Shown: piece after piece, positions 1 to 11,060 of the stretch
Position numbering within the stretch: the first letter of the stretch is position 1
How the letters are laid out: each line of letters opens with the position of its first letter
DNA from: Chionis minor
Lineage: Eukaryota; Chordata; Aves; Charadriiformes; Chionididae
DNA length: 64,000 nt
Direction of reading: 5' to 3'
NCBI GenBank assembly: GCA_013398295.1
Contig: VZSF01001511.1
Coordinates: forward strand, 1 to 64,000
Made by a program: the position numbers and the translations under genes
Notes under the pieces: model-generated
Told to the model about the DNA's origin: nothing
Databases searched by the model: none
The model's input: only the letters and a program-made list of their open reading frames with translations

Positions 1-229
1 TCCTTTCCTTGTCGGTTCCTCACTTCATCCACTAATAAAGCTCAGTGATTTTTTGGATGGGACTTGGCAGTTGTTTAACATGAGTGGTCTTGAGCTGACT
101 CAGTTTAAATGGAAGGATAAACAAAAAAATAGTTTTCTAATTAAGATTTTGTATTTCAGAGGAGCAAACTGATAGATTGAGAGGACTGGTTAGGAAAGGC
201 CGCTGGGGCTGAGTTGCTCAGGGTCTTCA

Positions 230-1707
230 AAGTGGAGAAGGTTTGGTATTGCTTTAGGTCAAAGAGGCTGAGTAGTACCAAAGTATCACAAGCAATGGGG
301 AAAACCAGGGAGGCACATGTTTCAGACCTGGCAGGGCGAATTACTACCTTGGGAAGAATACTGGGAATAAGTAGGGAGCCTACAGGAGCTGAAAAGAGGC
401 CTGCCTTGCAGGAAACCCTTGATATAAAAATCAAAAAGAGTGGGAATAAAGTGAGAAGTGACTGACATCAGACTGACTTTGACCTAGCAAGGGATATCAA
501 AAGAAACCCCAGAGTTTTTCCACTGAAGGTAAAGAGAAGTGGTACTTCTGTGCACTGAGAATGGGATAGAGATGAAAGGTATTGTCAACCTGGAAACAAA
601 GCATGGTAAGTCCTTTGCCCATGTTCAGCAAGGATGACAATATTGGCCATGAGGACAAATGGGAAAGGATCAGTGGGAATGTGGCATCCGAGTGCAAATT
701 TCAACTTGAAAGTTCATCTTGAGTGGGGCATGTTGCCTGTTTCCATCCCAAGAGATTGAAAGATGTGCTGTTGAGAGCTGCAAGCTTCGTAGCATGTTTG
801 GGTGGAGTTAGCGTTGGCACTGCAGGCCAGGAGAGCAGCAAGGAAAACATCTGTATTTAAGTGTAGGAAAAGGTATCTAGTCAGCCATGGGACCTACAGC
901 AGTCTTTGAAAGAGATCCTGCAGGAATGGTAGGAGATAAATTAGAAACAGGAAAATACATATAATAGTTTAGCAAAGGTAGATCATACCAAACTGTTATT
1001 TCTATTTAGTTACTGATTTTCTGGACAAAATTAACATGGAAAGTATCACCTATCAGGATTTCAGGAAAACACGTTCTGGAAACGAATGGGCCACCTTTAC
1101 TTTTCATAATGAGAGGACTCAGGAGAGGAATTGTAAAGTAGGTAACAGGAGATATGAAGGTGGACTGTGGTCAGGGTCTGTGGAAAAGGAAGGGATCAAA
1201 TCAGACTGCTTACCGATGCTGATTTTGTTTAATGCCTTCTCAGTGACTTGATGCAAATATGAATAGGGTCCTGACAAATTGTACTGATATGCAGGGTTTG
1301 AAGGCATAGACAATACCCATCTTTTGGAGAGAGCAGATGCTAAAAGCCCCAAATAAGAGTGGGTTAAAACATAGTAATAAAATTCATTGAGAATTCTGCT
1401 AGAAGCTCAGAGCTCATCCATTCCTAAAAAACTTGAGAAACAGCCTCTTTTACTTGATCAAAGACTGACTGAAAGCCATTAATATGATGTAACCAAGAAA
1501 AGACAAACTCAGTCCCAGAATTTGTCAGTGAAATTATTGCCAGTGGAGACAAAAAATGGTAGCATCACCATGCAGGGCTCTGGCTAGACCTCTCCTCAAC
1601 CACTGTCTTAAGAAAGGCCACTGGAAAGCCTAGCAGGTGCAGGTAAGGGCTCAAGCAGGTTCAAAAGAAATATCTTTCTCCTTGTAAGAGGATGATAGAA
1701 GAGCTTA
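230..1707 (+). mobile_element. Ancient CR1 LINE, ORF2 reverse-transcriptase part (5' portion of a split copy)
   Basis: A heavily decayed CR1 non-LTR retrotransposon reading left to right. The clearest stretch is 970-1400. It contains the block GATCATACCAAACTG, then GTTACTGATTTTCTGGACAA, and an open piece at 1036-1251 whose residues ITYQDFRKT match the CR1 RT block of the type VYLDFSKAFD. Further on, MLILFNAF matches the GPILFNIF block. At 1580-1707 the text follows the CR1 C-terminal region that describes a paired repeat of the kind GTGCAGGTAAGGGCT. Similarity from 471 (CTAGCAAGGGATATCAAA) is fair and before that weak, so the left edge is a guess. Many frameshifts and stops are present and it is not functional. 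The copy is interrupted at about 1708 by a younger CR1 and resumes near 2301. Confidence 0.8.
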
Positions 1708-2300
1708 GAATCATAGAATCATAGAATGGTAGCCGTTGGAAGGAACCTCTGGAGATCATCTGGTCCAACCCCCCTGCCAGAGCAGGTCCACCTACAGCAG
1801 GTTGCAACCCGCAGGTCCAGGCGGGTTTTGAATGTCTCCAGAGTTGGAGACTCCACCACCTCTCTGGGCAGCCTGTGCCAGTGCTCTGCCACCCTCAAAG
1901 TCAACAAGTTCCTCCTCATGTTCAGGTAGAACTTCCTATATTCAAGTTTGTGCCTGTTAACTCTTGCCCTAGTGTGGGCACCACTGAAAAAAGACTGGCC
2001 CCCTCCTCCTGGCACCCTTCCTTTAAGTATTTATAAGCATTGATGAGATCCCCCCTCAGTCTTCTCCAGGCTAAAAAGACCCAACTCCCTCAGCCTTTCC
2101 TTGTAAGAAAGATGCTCCAGCCCCTCTAATCTTCTTCGTGGCCCTTCACTGTCCCCTCTCCAGCAGACGCCTGTCCTTCTTGAACTGGGGAGCCCAGAAC
2201 TGGACACAGTACTCCAGTTGCAGCCGCACCAGGGCAGAGTAGAGGGGGAGGATTACCTGCCTCCACCTGCTTACTACACTTGTCTACTACTACTCTTGTC
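1708..2300 (-). mobile_element. Younger CR1 LINE 3' end, inserted in the older CR1
   Basis: The + strand begins with AATCATAGAATCATAGAATGG, the reverse complement of the CR1 3' terminal octamer repeats, so the element lies on the minus strand with its 3' end at low coordinates. It is 5'-truncated near 2270-2300. The minus-strand frame at 1719-2015 carries the ORF2 C-terminal signature [20 protein letters not shown]. Sequence at 2040-2270 matches the preceding ORF2 text (CTCAGCCTTTCCTTGTAAGA, CCAGAACTGGACACAGTACT). It has frameshifts. Left and right of it the host sequence belongs to one older CR1, so this is a nested insertion. Confidence 0.95.
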
Positions 2301-2636
2301 TTGCTCAATCTGGCAAAATGAAGATAAGGGGGAGAGCACAGGGGAAAGTAGCAGGGAGAAAAGAGTCATTTAAGCTAAATTAAAATATTTTCACATGTGC
2401 AGTGGTTGTAAACTGAGAAGAAACAAGTTCAAGCTGGAAATTAGAAGGCAGCTCCTCATTGTTAGAGCAAGTGCGTTTTGGAATATTCTCCAGTTGAGTA
2501 ACAGAGGCCAAAACCCAACGACTTTTATGCTGGAGCTTGAAGAGCGAATGAAAGAAATTATACAATGTGTTTGCTTGCAGTAACAGGGGAATCAACTTAA
2601 TGGCCCAAAAAGTTCCTCAGAGCCCTGTGTTCTGAT
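2301..2636 (+). mobile_element. Ancient CR1 LINE, 3' portion of the split copy
   Basis: This continues the element at 230-1707 after the nested insertion. GAGTCATTTAAGCTAAATT and the frame at 2395-2583 (NKFKLEIRRQLLIVRASAFW) correspond to the C-terminal end of CR1 ORF2, where the family reads like FRLDIRKNFFTERVVKHWNR. The tail CAACTTAATGGCCCAAAAAG matches the old CR1 3' untranslated end, which usually states an AACTTGATGGCCC block just before the terminal octamers. The terminal repeats themselves are degraded to something like TGTTCTGATATCC. Confidence 0.75.
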
Positions 2637-5106
2637 ATCCTCTGCAGCAAGCGCTGTTGCTGTATAAAAGATTTGAACAGAAATTAAGCGCAGTCTTGTT
2701 GAAATTGAAGTGGGAATTTAAGTTCCCCGAGAGTAATTAGCCATGCTGTGTGTGGTCGGGACATGGAAGAGGCATTTAATGGCTGTGAATATCAGTAGGT
2801 CTTCAAGCGGTGGAGGAGATTATAAGGTACTGGGTTATTCATATGCTAATATTCACTTAAGTTCAAGGGATATGTCCTTTTGAACTGCACCTATTAATAA
2901 AGTGCTGAGATGCTGGTTTAGCATTCACGTAGTTGACAACTGCCTATGTCTGACTGTCCCTGGCTGTCTCCCAGATGTGGAGGAACCAGGAAATAACACA
3001 GCTTGTCTTCCGTGTAGCAGTAGAAAATGTCCTGTTTGTAGAGATAGCTTTGAAAGCATAAACTACTGTCAAAATAATCCACTTGTTAGGATTAAAGGGA
3101 CACTCAACGACACAGCTTTCATGCTGCATGGTACCAAACATAGCAAAGAGAGGAAATCAAACTCCATTTCCTTAAATACAGACACGCTTTTCAGCAAAAT
3201 GAGTCAAATTGGAGAATCTTCTTAAACTATTGTCTTAATATCTCAGTTTTTGCATGCAACTTAAACTGGGATCAGGGAAAGGTATCTTGAACATCACTCT
3301 ATGAAATACCTTGAATGTAGGTGGAAGTTTTTTGCCAGTGCCAACACTGCCTGGCTTATGCAATTTGTAGAGAATTGTTGTCTAACAATGTTATAACATG
3401 AAGCACTCAGTGATAGGTCTCTTTTTCTAAACTACTAAAATCATTAAGAATGAATTATGTTAGAGGCATGCCATTAATTGTGGTGTAATTTTCACCATGT
3501 GTATAATATTTAACTGCACATTTTGTCACAGTGCAATTATAGGAAATGTTTTTCCAAGATGTCTCTCTGTCTATATATACATTGTGGTTGCTCTAATTAT
3601 TTTCCCCAGTGATAATGTACAACATTCCCAGGGTCCTGTCTTATAAAACATTTGCTGATAGACAGGATACATAAAGAGTAGTGCTGTGTACTTTTCTTCT
3701 AACTTTATAGTTAGTTGAGAAAGAAGTTTGAAAAAGTTCTATGGTCTGTGCACATATATTTGTCTCTGCCTTTTCATTTCTATTAGACACATGTTCAGTA
3801 CTTTGTTTGCAGTGCTATGATGCTCTAAGTCCCCAGGGGCCCTAAAACAACTGAATGAAATTAACACTGGAAAAATACATAATAATTTGCCTCAAAATGA
3901 CCATTGCTATTTGAAGTATGCTGTGCAGTGTGGTTCTCTGAATTTTCACCCACATTGTATATGTGGATGCAATAATGATGGGCATGCAATTAGTCAGCAG
4001 TTGGCAGACGCTGCACAAGTCACTGCTCTACACTTAATCCCTTCCTGGAATCTTGGGAGAATAATATTTGCATTGGCTTATAACCAAAAATCATCTTAAA
4101 TACAACTTGATTTTGTATATTTTACCCAATTGTATAATTGTATGGACAAAATGTGTATATATTAAATGGCATATGCTACATGGAATTTTCCCAAGTATAG
4201 TATTAACTGTTTTAAAAACCATTTCTCCTAACATATGGTAACATAATGTGGCCAGCACACCTGTCTGGCTGGAGAGAAAAACCGCAAAAAAGAAATAAAA
4301 AATGATCTGATTCTTCTTTTACTTCCACCTGGCAAATCAAGAGAGATTTCACTGATGTCGTTATTCTTAGACCACTATACACTTAGTGTAAATTGGAGAA
4401 GTATCCTGTCTGTTGTCTTATCAAGGTAAGAGTAATCTTTTTCTGATGCACCTAAAAAAAAAAAAAAAAAGAAAGCACTACACACAAACCACTTAACACT
4501 GTGGGTCACATTTTTTTTTAAGCATGATTTTGGAAAAGATATAAGATTAAGAATTGCCAGCTATAGCATTGCATCAGTGAAAAATGAGACTTTAAATGTT
4601 AGCATAGTTACAGTCTGAACAAGATTTTCAGTCAAAAGCTTTGAAATAACAGATTGGTTCCACATGCGTTAGGTTAAACCCACGGACCAAGCTCAATGGG
4701 AATTTAAATTCTGATCTCCCACCATGGTAAGCATCAAATAAGTCAGAATTAGTCAGTCTTGTTTCTTGGGCATTATGGTTCTTCATAGGACATCTGAATT
4801 AAGTCCTTTTCTCAGCCATGTTCAGCCCTCGGGTTTATCTTAAGTCCATCTAAATATGCAGACAAATAAACTGTAATGTAACCGAGTCTGGGTGCGCCAT
4901 GTAAACATAAAATTTAGAAGACTTGAGACCTGCATTGCTGACGTCCATGGAGACTTTTTCCTTAGTTTTGGCTGGTTCAGGATCAAGCCAAGGCACAGGC
5001 TGCGTGGTTCACTCTCCTGCAGGCATGGCTTTACCAAACATGGGGGAACGCTCCTTACATCAACACCATGACCACATCCATGAGCCTGAGCCTCATGGAA
5101 AAGCCA
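2637..5106. other. Unique AT-rich DNA, no gene seen
   Basis: I see no conserved coding block, repeat family or RNA gene here. A 107-codon frame at 2902-3225 has no recognisable domain and is probably chance. The only structured element is a 17-A run at 4454-4470. Confidence 0.6.
4454..4470 (+). repeat. Poly(A) run, 17 A
   Basis: Seventeen consecutive A. There is no convincing AATAAA signal close upstream and no recognisable transcript copy before it, so I do not call a processed pseudogene. Confidence 0.9.
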
Positions 5107-5210
5107 TTCAGGAAAGCAGTTAAGCCAGAGAATATCCCAGTAACCTGAGGATGAGAACATGACAAATTTTCAGTACTAAGAAGATTTAAAAACGTATGCT
5201 TTAATGTGAC
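5107..5210 (+). repeat. 104-bp direct repeat, copy A
   Basis: Starts TTCAGGAAAGCAGTTAAGCC and ends TGCTTTAATGTGAC. By my alignment it matches 6300-6403 at 102 of 104 positions, offset 1193 bp. The match stops sharply at both sides. Confidence 0.95.
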
Positions 5211-6299
5211 CCATTCGCCTGCGCCTCATGGCTGTCGCCTTCACCTCGGAAACTGGTATGAGACACCTAGGCATTTTGAGTGTATACAATTCAGCCATAA
5301 CTATCTAATCTGAGGCAAGTAGTTAAAGGTTTCTTCAGTCTTCCTACCTATCGAATGGTTTCATGGGTGGAATCATAGACAAAAAGTTCTTCATACTTTT
5401 TTAGAATTATTTGTTATTATGAAATAAAATTGTAAGGGTTATAAAATTTCAGTAAAAGCTTACAACATAACATGACATAAGCAATATCTGAACGTATGAA
5501 GAAAATTTCTTAAAATCAAGCATGATGGACTTTGTTTTTCTACAAAAATAGTGTAGAGATTTGATTTTTTTATATAAGTGCACTCAATTCAATGAAATCA
5601 TTGATGGAAAGACAAGAGTAAGCCAGAATCAACCTAATGCTGTGGTGTTCTTAGTGTTAGCACCCAGAGACCACTGATAGCAGCAGTTCACAGTGGTTCA
5701 TAGTGTCATATAATTCTTCTCTTTTTTTGATTTATAAGTCTTAATTTCAGATATCAAAAGGGTGAATTGATATATTATCAGGTCATGAGAGCATAGCGTC
5801 AAGCCACTGCACACGAAGGAGAAGTCTAAATAAAAATAGAGCTAGAAAGGTGGACTTTTAAACTAAGCTTCAGAAATACTTTCTAACTTTCTGCTCTTTG
5901 GAGTTTTTTTCCCGAGGAAAAAGAGAATTGCTGAATCCTTGAGCTTTTAAAGTTAATCTAGACGAGACATTAGAAAGTACAGGAAACAATCTTTCATTGG
6001 CAGGAAAAGGGCAAGATGACTTTTTCTTTTCTAATGACTAATTCTATTATTTTAAACAGTTCTGCCATCCAAAGGGCACAAAAGACAGCAATCATGATTA
6101 GTTACAAGATAATGATACAGGCCCTGTTTTATTTCATGGTGCTTTTTCTCCAATTAATAGCAAAAAGAAAAGGATTGAGAAAATGTTGCTTTAATGCTTT
6201 ATTCACGAAGAACTTCCTGACGATGAGCTTTGTGAAGAGCATCCCCTGTGCTGAAGAGACAGATGTTTTCTGTGGCCCTGATTCAATAAAGCAATCCTG
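5211..6299. other. 1089-bp segment between the 104-bp direct repeats
   Basis: Mostly AT-rich. The first 60 bases are more CpG-rich (TTCGCCTGCGCCTC), unlike their surroundings. It ends with AATAAAGCAATCCTG next to copy B. I recognise no transposon protein, no terminal inverted repeats and no poly(A) tail. A 106-codon frame at 6016-6336 has no known domain. Confidence 0.5.
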
Positions 6300-6403
6300 T
6301 TCAGGAAAGCGGTTAAGCCAGAGAATATCCCAATAACCTGAGGATGAGAACATGACAAATTTTCAGTACTAAGAAGATTTAAAAACGTATGCTTTAATGT
6401 GAC
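6300..6403 (+). repeat. 104-bp direct repeat, copy B
   Basis: Second copy of 5107-5210. It differs by A to G in AAGCGGTT and by G to A in CCCAATAACC. Confidence 0.95.
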
Positions 6404-7587
6404 TTCTTTGACTGACGTTCAGCCTCCCTCATTATCCAGGGAGGAATTGAAACCAGGTTAACTGGGGGCCTGAATGGATGTACAAGCTTTTATAGATCTG
6501 ATTTTTCCATTACCTATAAACTGCTCTGAGCCTCAGACTAACTGAGGTCAGATTATTCCAAGATTGGAAATTATTTCTCCTCATCCAGTTCTAAATCTCC
6601 AGCTTGCGGCCTTCCCTGAGACAGAAAATCTATGTCCAAGTGACAGATGATGGCAGAGCTTCTCACTTTCTGTTGGCCCTTATGAGTCCAAAACTGAGAG
6701 CTGGATGACAGCACACTTCTGTAGTATCATGATTGTAACTCCAGAGCCTGTGTGCGGAGTATACATACATCTATATAATTTTTACAAAAAGGCTTATCAA
6801 TTTTTTCTTCTCAGCTCTGAAACTTTGGGCTGTTTTGTGGCAGGTGTGGGAGGAATTCCCCTCCTAACCAGGTGAAAGCAAGTTCCTCACAGTCACCCTT
6901 CCAGCAGGTCATGTCACAGCTTGAAAGACCTTGTGACACAGGTCTATAGCGTAAGACTGTAGCCAAGAGAGGAGGAGATGACACAGATGAGAGTCAGACC
7001 CTATGAGTTTCTGAGTACCCGCTGCTCCCAGTGATTGCTTTGGAGGATAAAAACGTTCATCACTAGACGGGATCATGTCCTCTCCGTAGCCTGCTTATTG
7101 CATTTTCATTCTTATCTCTGTGAACTACCTAAAACCACAATAATCACTTTCCCTACCCTAAACACATTCCTGTGCTACTTCTGTTGACCAGAGCTGATAC
7201 ACTTACATCTGCCAAGCTGGAAACCTGGTGGCACTGGCCGGTCTTGATGACTGACCTCTGTTCTGGTATAAGCTCTTTTAGTTCATACGGGGTCCGTATG
7301 GCAGTTTTCTCCCCCCCATTCCCCCTTCCCTTCTTCTGATTCTCCAAAGGTCTGGGGTTTTGTATGCCTTTTGCAGTGTCTCCCCATGAGTATTTCACTT
7401 CTGTTGGCACTTTCTGTAGCAGTATTAATAATGACATTTTGCTGGCACGGGGCCAGCTGTAAAAGTTTATGGAGTAATTTTGTAATAGAGCTGCAAGAGC
7501 TTAGCAAAAACCCAGCAGGTGAACAAGCTTTCTCCCTTGCTCCTTTAAAATAAAAGCTCTCCCGTTCTGCAAGCTTTGCAAAGCCTT
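6404..7587. other. Unique DNA, no gene seen
   Basis: No repeat family, RNA gene or conserved protein block recognised. The short frames at 7153-7507 lack any known motif. Confidence 0.55.
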
Positions 7588-7985
7588 TGCACCAGGGTTT
7601 CTAGGAGGCAAGATGTACATATTTTAACATGACGGGTCTAAGAACCAGCGTTCTCCTGTGGCACTCCCACCTCCAGCTGCAAGGCTGTACCCCTGGTCCC
7701 CATCCCGAGCCATGCTCAGTGCAAACATTGAATATAAAATTGCTGCTTTCCCCTTGCCCTCCACCTTCCAGCTGCATATTCCCACCCTGGTTCCCTGCTT
7801 GGAGCAATGATTTAATAAATATATCTACAATAATCATCAGCGCCTCTGTCTGCCCTCCCCCTCCCAGCTGCAGTTTCCCACCCTTATTTCTCTTCTGTGC
7901 CATGATTAGTACATATGTTTAAAATAAAACTCATCGTCTCCTTCTCCTTTCCTCCTTCCAGCTGTGGATTCCTCCCCGCCTCCAC
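7588..7985. repeat. Minisatellite, unit about 95 bp, about 4 copies
   Basis: The landmark CCAGCTG recurs at 7673, 7768, 7864 and 7958, giving spacings of 95, 96 and 94 bp. Each unit follows the same order: a pyrimidine-rich block (CCTCC...CCAGCTGC), then CCACCCT or similar, then an AT-rich block with CATGATTAGTACAT-like text, then a second pyrimidine block. Units are clearly diverged, so the array is old. Read on the minus strand, the near-96-bp unit gives a repeated peptide (GGKLQLGGGGQ, GGNMQLEGGGQ). This follows from a period close to a multiple of three and is not evidence of a gene. Looser similarity may extend to about 8075. Confidence 0.85.
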
Positions 7986-8389
7986 CTTACCCAGATTTTC
8001 AGCCCTGGTTTGTAGGCATATTTCACAGAAAAATTGAACCTCTGACAATGCCTCCCCTTCCTGCTGTCTGCCATTTCTCCTTTACAAATCAAACAGTGGG
8101 CTTTAATATGAAATCAGATCATAGCCCTCAGTGGTGCTGACATGAAGCCCGTGAGCAATCTGAAGAGAGCAGAAAGATTCTCCTGTATATGAATCCCTTT
8201 TCTGCCAGTGTCTCAGCCACGAGGGGCAAGATCCTGAAAGATGATGCTGTAGCCTGGACTGCATTCCTCTGTGTAGGAAACAAAGGCTTTCCTAATACTT
8301 CTTGGTTCGGCTGGATGACAAAAGAGAGTGTGACAAAATAGCTGAGGCTGGCAGGCACCATCTTCTTGTCCAACCCTGTTCTCCAAGCA

Positions 8390-9146
8390 GGGTCAGCTGC
8401 AGCAGGTTGCTCAGGGCGGTGCCCAGTCAGGTTTGAATAGCTCCAAGCCTGGAGACTCCATGACCTCCCTGGGCAACCTGAGCCAGCGTTCAACTATGCT
8501 CATGGTAAAGCAGTTTTTCTTAAGTTTAAACAGAATTTCCTGTATTTCATTTGTGCCTGTTGTCTCTTGTCATTTCAGTGGGAACTACTGAGAAAAGTCT
8601 GATTCCATCTTGTTTGCATACCCCATCAGGTGTTCATACACATGGATAAGACAGATCCCCCTGAGCCTCCTCTTCTCCAGGCTGAACAGTCCCAGATCTC
8701 TCCGCCTCTCCTTGTACGTCAAATGCTCCAAACCCTTAATCATCTTTTTGGCCCTTTGCTGGAGTTGTCTGTGTCTCTTTTGTACTGGGGAACTCAGACC
8801 TGGACACAACACACAGACAAGTCTCACAAGTGCTGAGCAGAGGGGAAGAATCACCTCTCAACCTATGGGCAATGTGCTTCCTAATGCAGCCTGCCAGGCT
8901 GTTGGTCTTTGTCACAAGGACACATGCTGGCTCATGTTCAGCTTGTCCACCAGCACCTCCAAAGGCCTTTTTTGCAAAGCTACTTTCTAAAGGATTAGCC
9001 CCCAGTGTGTCCTGGTGCGTGGGGTTTATTCCTTCCCAGGTGCAGGACTTTCCTTTCTGGAACATGGTGAGAAGCCTGTTGGCCCATTTCTCCTGTCTTT
9101 CAGGGTGCCCTTGAACAGCAACTGAACCATCTGGTGCAGCAGCCAC
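8390..9146 (-). pseudogene. CR1 ORF2 C-terminal region (broken)
   Basis: In life this region follows the reverse-transcriptase core of the LINE ORF2 protein. The frame at 8585-8854 shows KKMIKGLEHLTYKERRRDLG and then [13 protein letters not shown], the most conserved CR1 C-terminal block. The frame at 8736-9146 shows LGANPLESSFAKKAF and, after a short gap, LAGCIRKHIAHRLRG, the block just before it. The pieces lie in different frames and overlap, so at least one frameshift separates them. No product is expected. Confidence 0.9.
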
Positions 9147-9149
9147 TAC

Positions 9150-10100
9150 TCAAGAGTTTTGTATATTCCGTAAATTTGCTGAGAGTTCACTCTGACCCAC
9201 CACCCAGCTCATTAACGAAGCTATTAAACAGGCCTGGATCCAGCATCACCCCTGGGGTATGCCACTAGTGACTTCCCTGCAGCTGGACTTCATGCCACTG
9301 ATCATAACCCTTTGGAGTGACAGTTCAGCCAGTTTTCAGTCACCTCACTGACGTATTATATAGCCTCTACTTGATCAGTTTGTCTGTGAGGATGTTACGG
9401 GAGACAGTGTTGAAAGGCTTGGTGAAATCAAGACAAACAACAACCATTGCTCTCCTCTCATCCATTAAGCCAGTCCTGTCATCATAAAAGGCTGTCAGAT
9501 TGGTCAGACATGATTTCCTCTTCATAATCCACGTTGATGGCTCTCAATCACCTTCTTGTCTTTTGTATGTTTAGAAATGGTTTCTAGGACTATTGGTTCT
9601 ATTACCTCCTAAGGGATTGAAACGAGGTTGACCAGCCTACAGTCCTGAGGTGAGGTTGAAGATGATGCCCTCCTGAAGAAAGAAGTGACATTTGCACTCT
9701 TGTAGTCCTCAGGAACCTCCCCTGATCCTCTTGGTCTTTCAGAGATAACTGAGAATGGCCTTACCATAACACCAGCTAACTCCTTTAGCACCCGTGGATG
9801 CATCCCACTAGGTCCCATGAACATGTATATGTCCAAATTGTTCAAATGTTCCCTAACATGATCCTTCTCTACCAAGGGTAAGTCTTCTTTACTCCAGACA
9901 TTCCCATGGGCCTGAGGGGCCTCAAATGCCTGAAGGTTAGTCTTACCAGTAAAGACTAAGGCAAAGAAGACATGAAATACCCTAGTCTTTTCCATGTCCT
10001 TTGTCACCAGGTCCCGTGCTCCGTTCAGAAGCGGGGTCACATTTCCCCTAGTCTTCCTTTTGCTGCTGACGTAGCTACAGGAGCCCTTCTAGTAGTATTT
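9150..10100 (-). pseudogene. CR1 ORF2 reverse-transcriptase region (broken)
   Basis: On the minus strand the frame at 9609-10040 is open for 143 codons and contains GPSGMHPRVLKELAGVMVRP followed by SGEVPEDYKSANVTSFF, the N-terminal RT block of CR1 (family pattern GPDGMHPRVLRELA and SGEVPEDWKKANV). Toward the RT core, 9240-9560 matches at the DNA level (CCAGTTTTCAGTCACCTCAC, AGACAGTGTTGAAAGGCTTG) but contains stops. The catalytic FADD block falls in the 9150-9240 side and is not readable in frame. Confidence 0.88.
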
Positions 10101-10269
10101 CACATCCCTCACTAGATGGACTTGGGCTTTCCTAACTCCTTCTCTGCACACTTGAACAGTGTGTCTATATTTCCTTTGTGTCACCTGTCTTTGCTTCCAC
10201 CTTTGCTTCCCTTTAATATTTCTCTCTTGTCTTGTTCACCCATGAAGGCCTCCTGCTGCCTTTGCTTAA

Positions 10270-11060
10270 TCTCCTGAGAATCAGGATGGACCATTCTGGA
10301 GCTTAGAGGAGGAGATCCTTGAAAATGAACCAGCTCTCCTGGTCCCCTCTGCTCTCCAAGACTGTCTTCCTTGGGATTCTTCTAAACAGATCTCTGAAGA
10401 GTCTAAACCTGGTCTCCTGAACTCCAGCGCTTTGATCCTTCTGTTTGTGTTGCTCTGTCCTCTTGGGATCCTGAACTCCACCACTTCTTATAGCTCCAAG
10501 TCTGTGCCTGACCTTCACATGCCTGATCAGTTCTGAGTTTCTTGTAAGTATCACATTCAGCAGAGCATCTCTCTCATGGATTCCTTGATCGCCTGTGTCA
10601 GGAAGTTGTCATCCGTGTATACCAGAAACCTGGATTGCTTGTGCCTTAATGTATTGTCCCTGCAGCAGATATTGGCATGGTCCCCCATGAGGACCAAGAC
10701 CCGCAAATGTGGAGCTTATTCCGGTTACATGAAGGAGGCTTTATGTACTTCTTCCTGATCAGGAAATCTGTAGCACGCATCCACCACAACAGAGCTTGTG
10801 TTGGTTTGCTCTGTAATCCTGATCCACAAGCTCCCAGCTGGCTCATCATCCAGTCCCAGGCACAGTTCCAGGTGATCCTGCTTGCACACAAAGGCAAGTC
10901 CCCATCCTTGCCCTCCCAGCTTGTCATTCCTAGAGATCCTGCACCCATCTATGGCAGTGCAGCAGCAGTGGAGTTATCCCACCATGGCTCTGTGACTCTA
11001 ATTCCTCTGGTTTGTTCCCAATGCTGCTTGCATTAGTGCAATGAATTAGTGTGCTTCAGA
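10270..11060 (-). pseudogene. CR1 ORF2 endonuclease region (broken)
   Basis: This is the apurinic-type endonuclease domain that nicks the target in LINE integration. On the minus strand one frame gives CYRFPDQEE and, about 25 codons later, VLVLMGDHANI, against the family pattern YRPPDQEE and LVLMGDFNHPDI, so the catalytic DFN is altered to DHAN. Other pieces read through DNA-level similarity at 10280-10560 (GGATCCTGAACTCCACC, CTTCACATGCCTGATCAG) and 10930-11060 (TATCCCACCATGGCTCTGTG). Several frameshifts are present. Confidence 0.85.

Noticed and set aside
2902..3225. 107-codon frame with CPVC and CRDSF, like a zinc-binding piece
   Set aside because: Too few ordered cysteines for any zinc-finger or RING pattern, and no supporting context.
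4290..4470. Processed pseudogene ending in the A17 run
   Set aside because: AATAAA lies about 160 bp before the run and no transcript-like sequence or target duplication was found.
5107..6403. LTR retrotransposon with 104-bp LTRs
   Set aside because: The repeats lack TG...CA ends, a primer-binding site and a polypurine tract. They are too short for LTRs and the interior has no pol or gag signal.
7601..7903. 100-codon frame with a repeated GGGQ peptide
   Set aside because: Produced by the 95-bp minisatellite. The period drifts between 94 and 96, so the frame is not maintained.
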